Assembly (NCBI RefSeq): GCF_008831285.2
Contig: NC_045147.1
Location: 186,001-250,000, forward strand
Direction: 5' to 3'
Source: Nymphaea colorata
Lineage: Eukaryota > Streptophyta > Magnoliopsida > Nymphaeales > Nymphaeaceae
DNA length: 64,000 nt
Made by a program: the position numbers and the translations under genes. Positions 63,125 to 64,000 of this stretch are shown here, piece by piece. Position 1 is the first letter of the stretch; each line of letters starts with the position of its first letter. The notes beneath the pieces were generated by a model. That model saw nothing but the letters and a program-made list of their open reading frames with translations, did no database searches and was not told where the DNA came from.

Positions 63125-63398
63125 TGTCAGTTCTAGAACCCGACGCATATCACTCCATATCCCCTCAATAATATGCATATCAGCACAAACAATAAAATTC
63201 AATTTGTTAAATATAATTGCTTTGCACTTACTGAGTATTCTTTTGAACAACAGCTTCCTGAATAATTTAAATACATAAATTGTCATCTAGACCTAATAAA
63301 ACAGTATGTCTTACACAACTTTCTCGCCTACACATTCTAAACTTGCCTGCCTTATTTTGAGTTGCTGTGTTTTCTTTTGATTGATTTGTTTCCTGACA
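63125..63398 (+). repeat. 5' LTR of a second copia element (element 4)
   Basis: Ends CCTGACA immediately before a primer binding site. A start at TGTCAGTTCTAGAACCC (63125) would give a 274-bp LTR, a common copia size. The right edge is well supported and the left edge is inferred, since the partner LTR lies outside the window. Confidence 0.55.
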
Positions 63399-63410
63399 TA
63401 GTATCAGAGC
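63399..63410 (+). other. primer binding site of copia element 4
   Basis: TAGTATCAGAGC, one mismatch from the tRNA-iMet PBS TGGTATCAGAGC. Confidence 0.85.
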
Positions 63411-63579
63411 TTTTCGAGTTGCTTTGGCATTTTTGATCATCAAACATCATTGCTATGACAAAGGATTAGATGATGCACTACGGAATTCAACAACCCATTC
63501 TATCTTCATTATTCTGATGGTTCGAGCTCAATTTTGGTTTCTTAATCTTTAACAAGAGAAAACTACCCAATATGGAGCC

Positions 63580-64000
63580 TCCTGATGGTGATGGCTCTCA
63601 CTGCTAAGAACATGTAGGGTTCATTGATGGTCCCTTTCCTGAACTTGATCCCTCTTCAATAGATTACTTACCGTGGAGTCATTTCAATACACTGGTTTTG
63701 TCTTGGATAATAAACTCGCTGACAACATGATCTATTTAGCAATCACTTATGAGTATGGATTGAACTACGTGATTATTATGCCCAAAGCATAGAGCCTACA
63801 AAAGTTTATTGTCAAAGTTGCTCTTTAGTGGGCATGTTTAAGAAACTTAGGCTGTTACTGCATATTATACCAAGCTTAAATCGTGTTGGAATGAGCTGGC
63901 TTTGTATGAGCCACTACCTATTTGTTCTTGTGGTGCTATGACGGTAATTGCAGAAAACAACAACAAGAAAGGATAATACAACTTCTGATGGGGCTCAATC
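63580..64000 (+). pseudogene. copia gag, 5' part, runs off window (element 4)
   Basis: Recognisable copia gag pieces in order: GFIDGPFPELDPSSIDY near 63620, NTLVLSWIINSL near 63690, YYTKLKSCWNELALYEPLP near 63860, followed by CSCGAM. These match the usual gag order with its Trp-Asp/Asn-Glu-Leu block and Cys motif. An in-frame stop near 63615 and at least two frame changes make it a pseudogene as read. The rest of the element lies beyond 64000. Confidence 0.8.

Overview
This window is nuclear DNA of a flowering plant. The evidence is spliced genes with GT-AG introns, a chloroplast-targeted ferritin, an NF-YA transcription factor carrying a miR169 target site, plant-type Ty1/copia and Ty3/gypsy retrotransposons, a LINE, a tRNA-derived SINE, MITE-like fold-backs and many (GA)n and (TA)n microsatellites. 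Overall base composition is AT-rich. I cannot name the species.

Layout. 1-3.99 kb: intergenic, with a MITE-like element, (GA)n tracts and a 37-bp tandem repeat. 3.99-7.11 kb (minus): complete eight-exon ferritin gene; its TATA box is at 7.18 kb and a fold-back element lies in its sixth intron. 7.56-13.9 kb: intergenic DNA with a SINE and other dispersed repeats. 13.9-15.5 kb (minus): decayed LINE. 16.5-37.0 kb: a retrotransposon cluster. It holds a long LTR-like block (16.5-21.06 kb), a gypsy element on the plus strand with both LTRs recognisable (22.15-26.8 kb), gag-protease remnants of a second gypsy element on the minus strand (26.78-30 kb) with LTR-like DNA beyond it (30.5-31.7 kb), and a broken copia element on the minus strand (31.7-37.03 kb) that itself carries a small hAT-like insertion. 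38.75-39.11 kb: a 182-bp tandem duplication just upstream of a TATA box and a small unrecognised gene or gene relic (39.2-41.4 kb, plus). 41.5-53.4 kb: intergenic with a large (TA)n/(GA)n tract, a MITE and a possible gene fragment at 47.3 kb. 53.4-60.9 kb (plus): NF-YA gene, five coding exons, intron-containing leader, miR169 site in the 3' UTR. 63.1-64.0 kb: 5' end of a second copia element that runs off the window.

How the parts work together. The two confident host genes are independent: ferritin stores iron in plastids, and NF-YA is the CCAAT-binding subunit of the NF-Y trimer. I see no gene cluster or operon-like system. The most unusual signals are the nested transposon junctions, an ATT codon sitting in a perfect Kozak-like context in the 39.4 kb gene, and the duplication in front of that gene's promoter. 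Exon boundaries were placed by hand from splice consensus and family knowledge; transcript data would be the decisive test.
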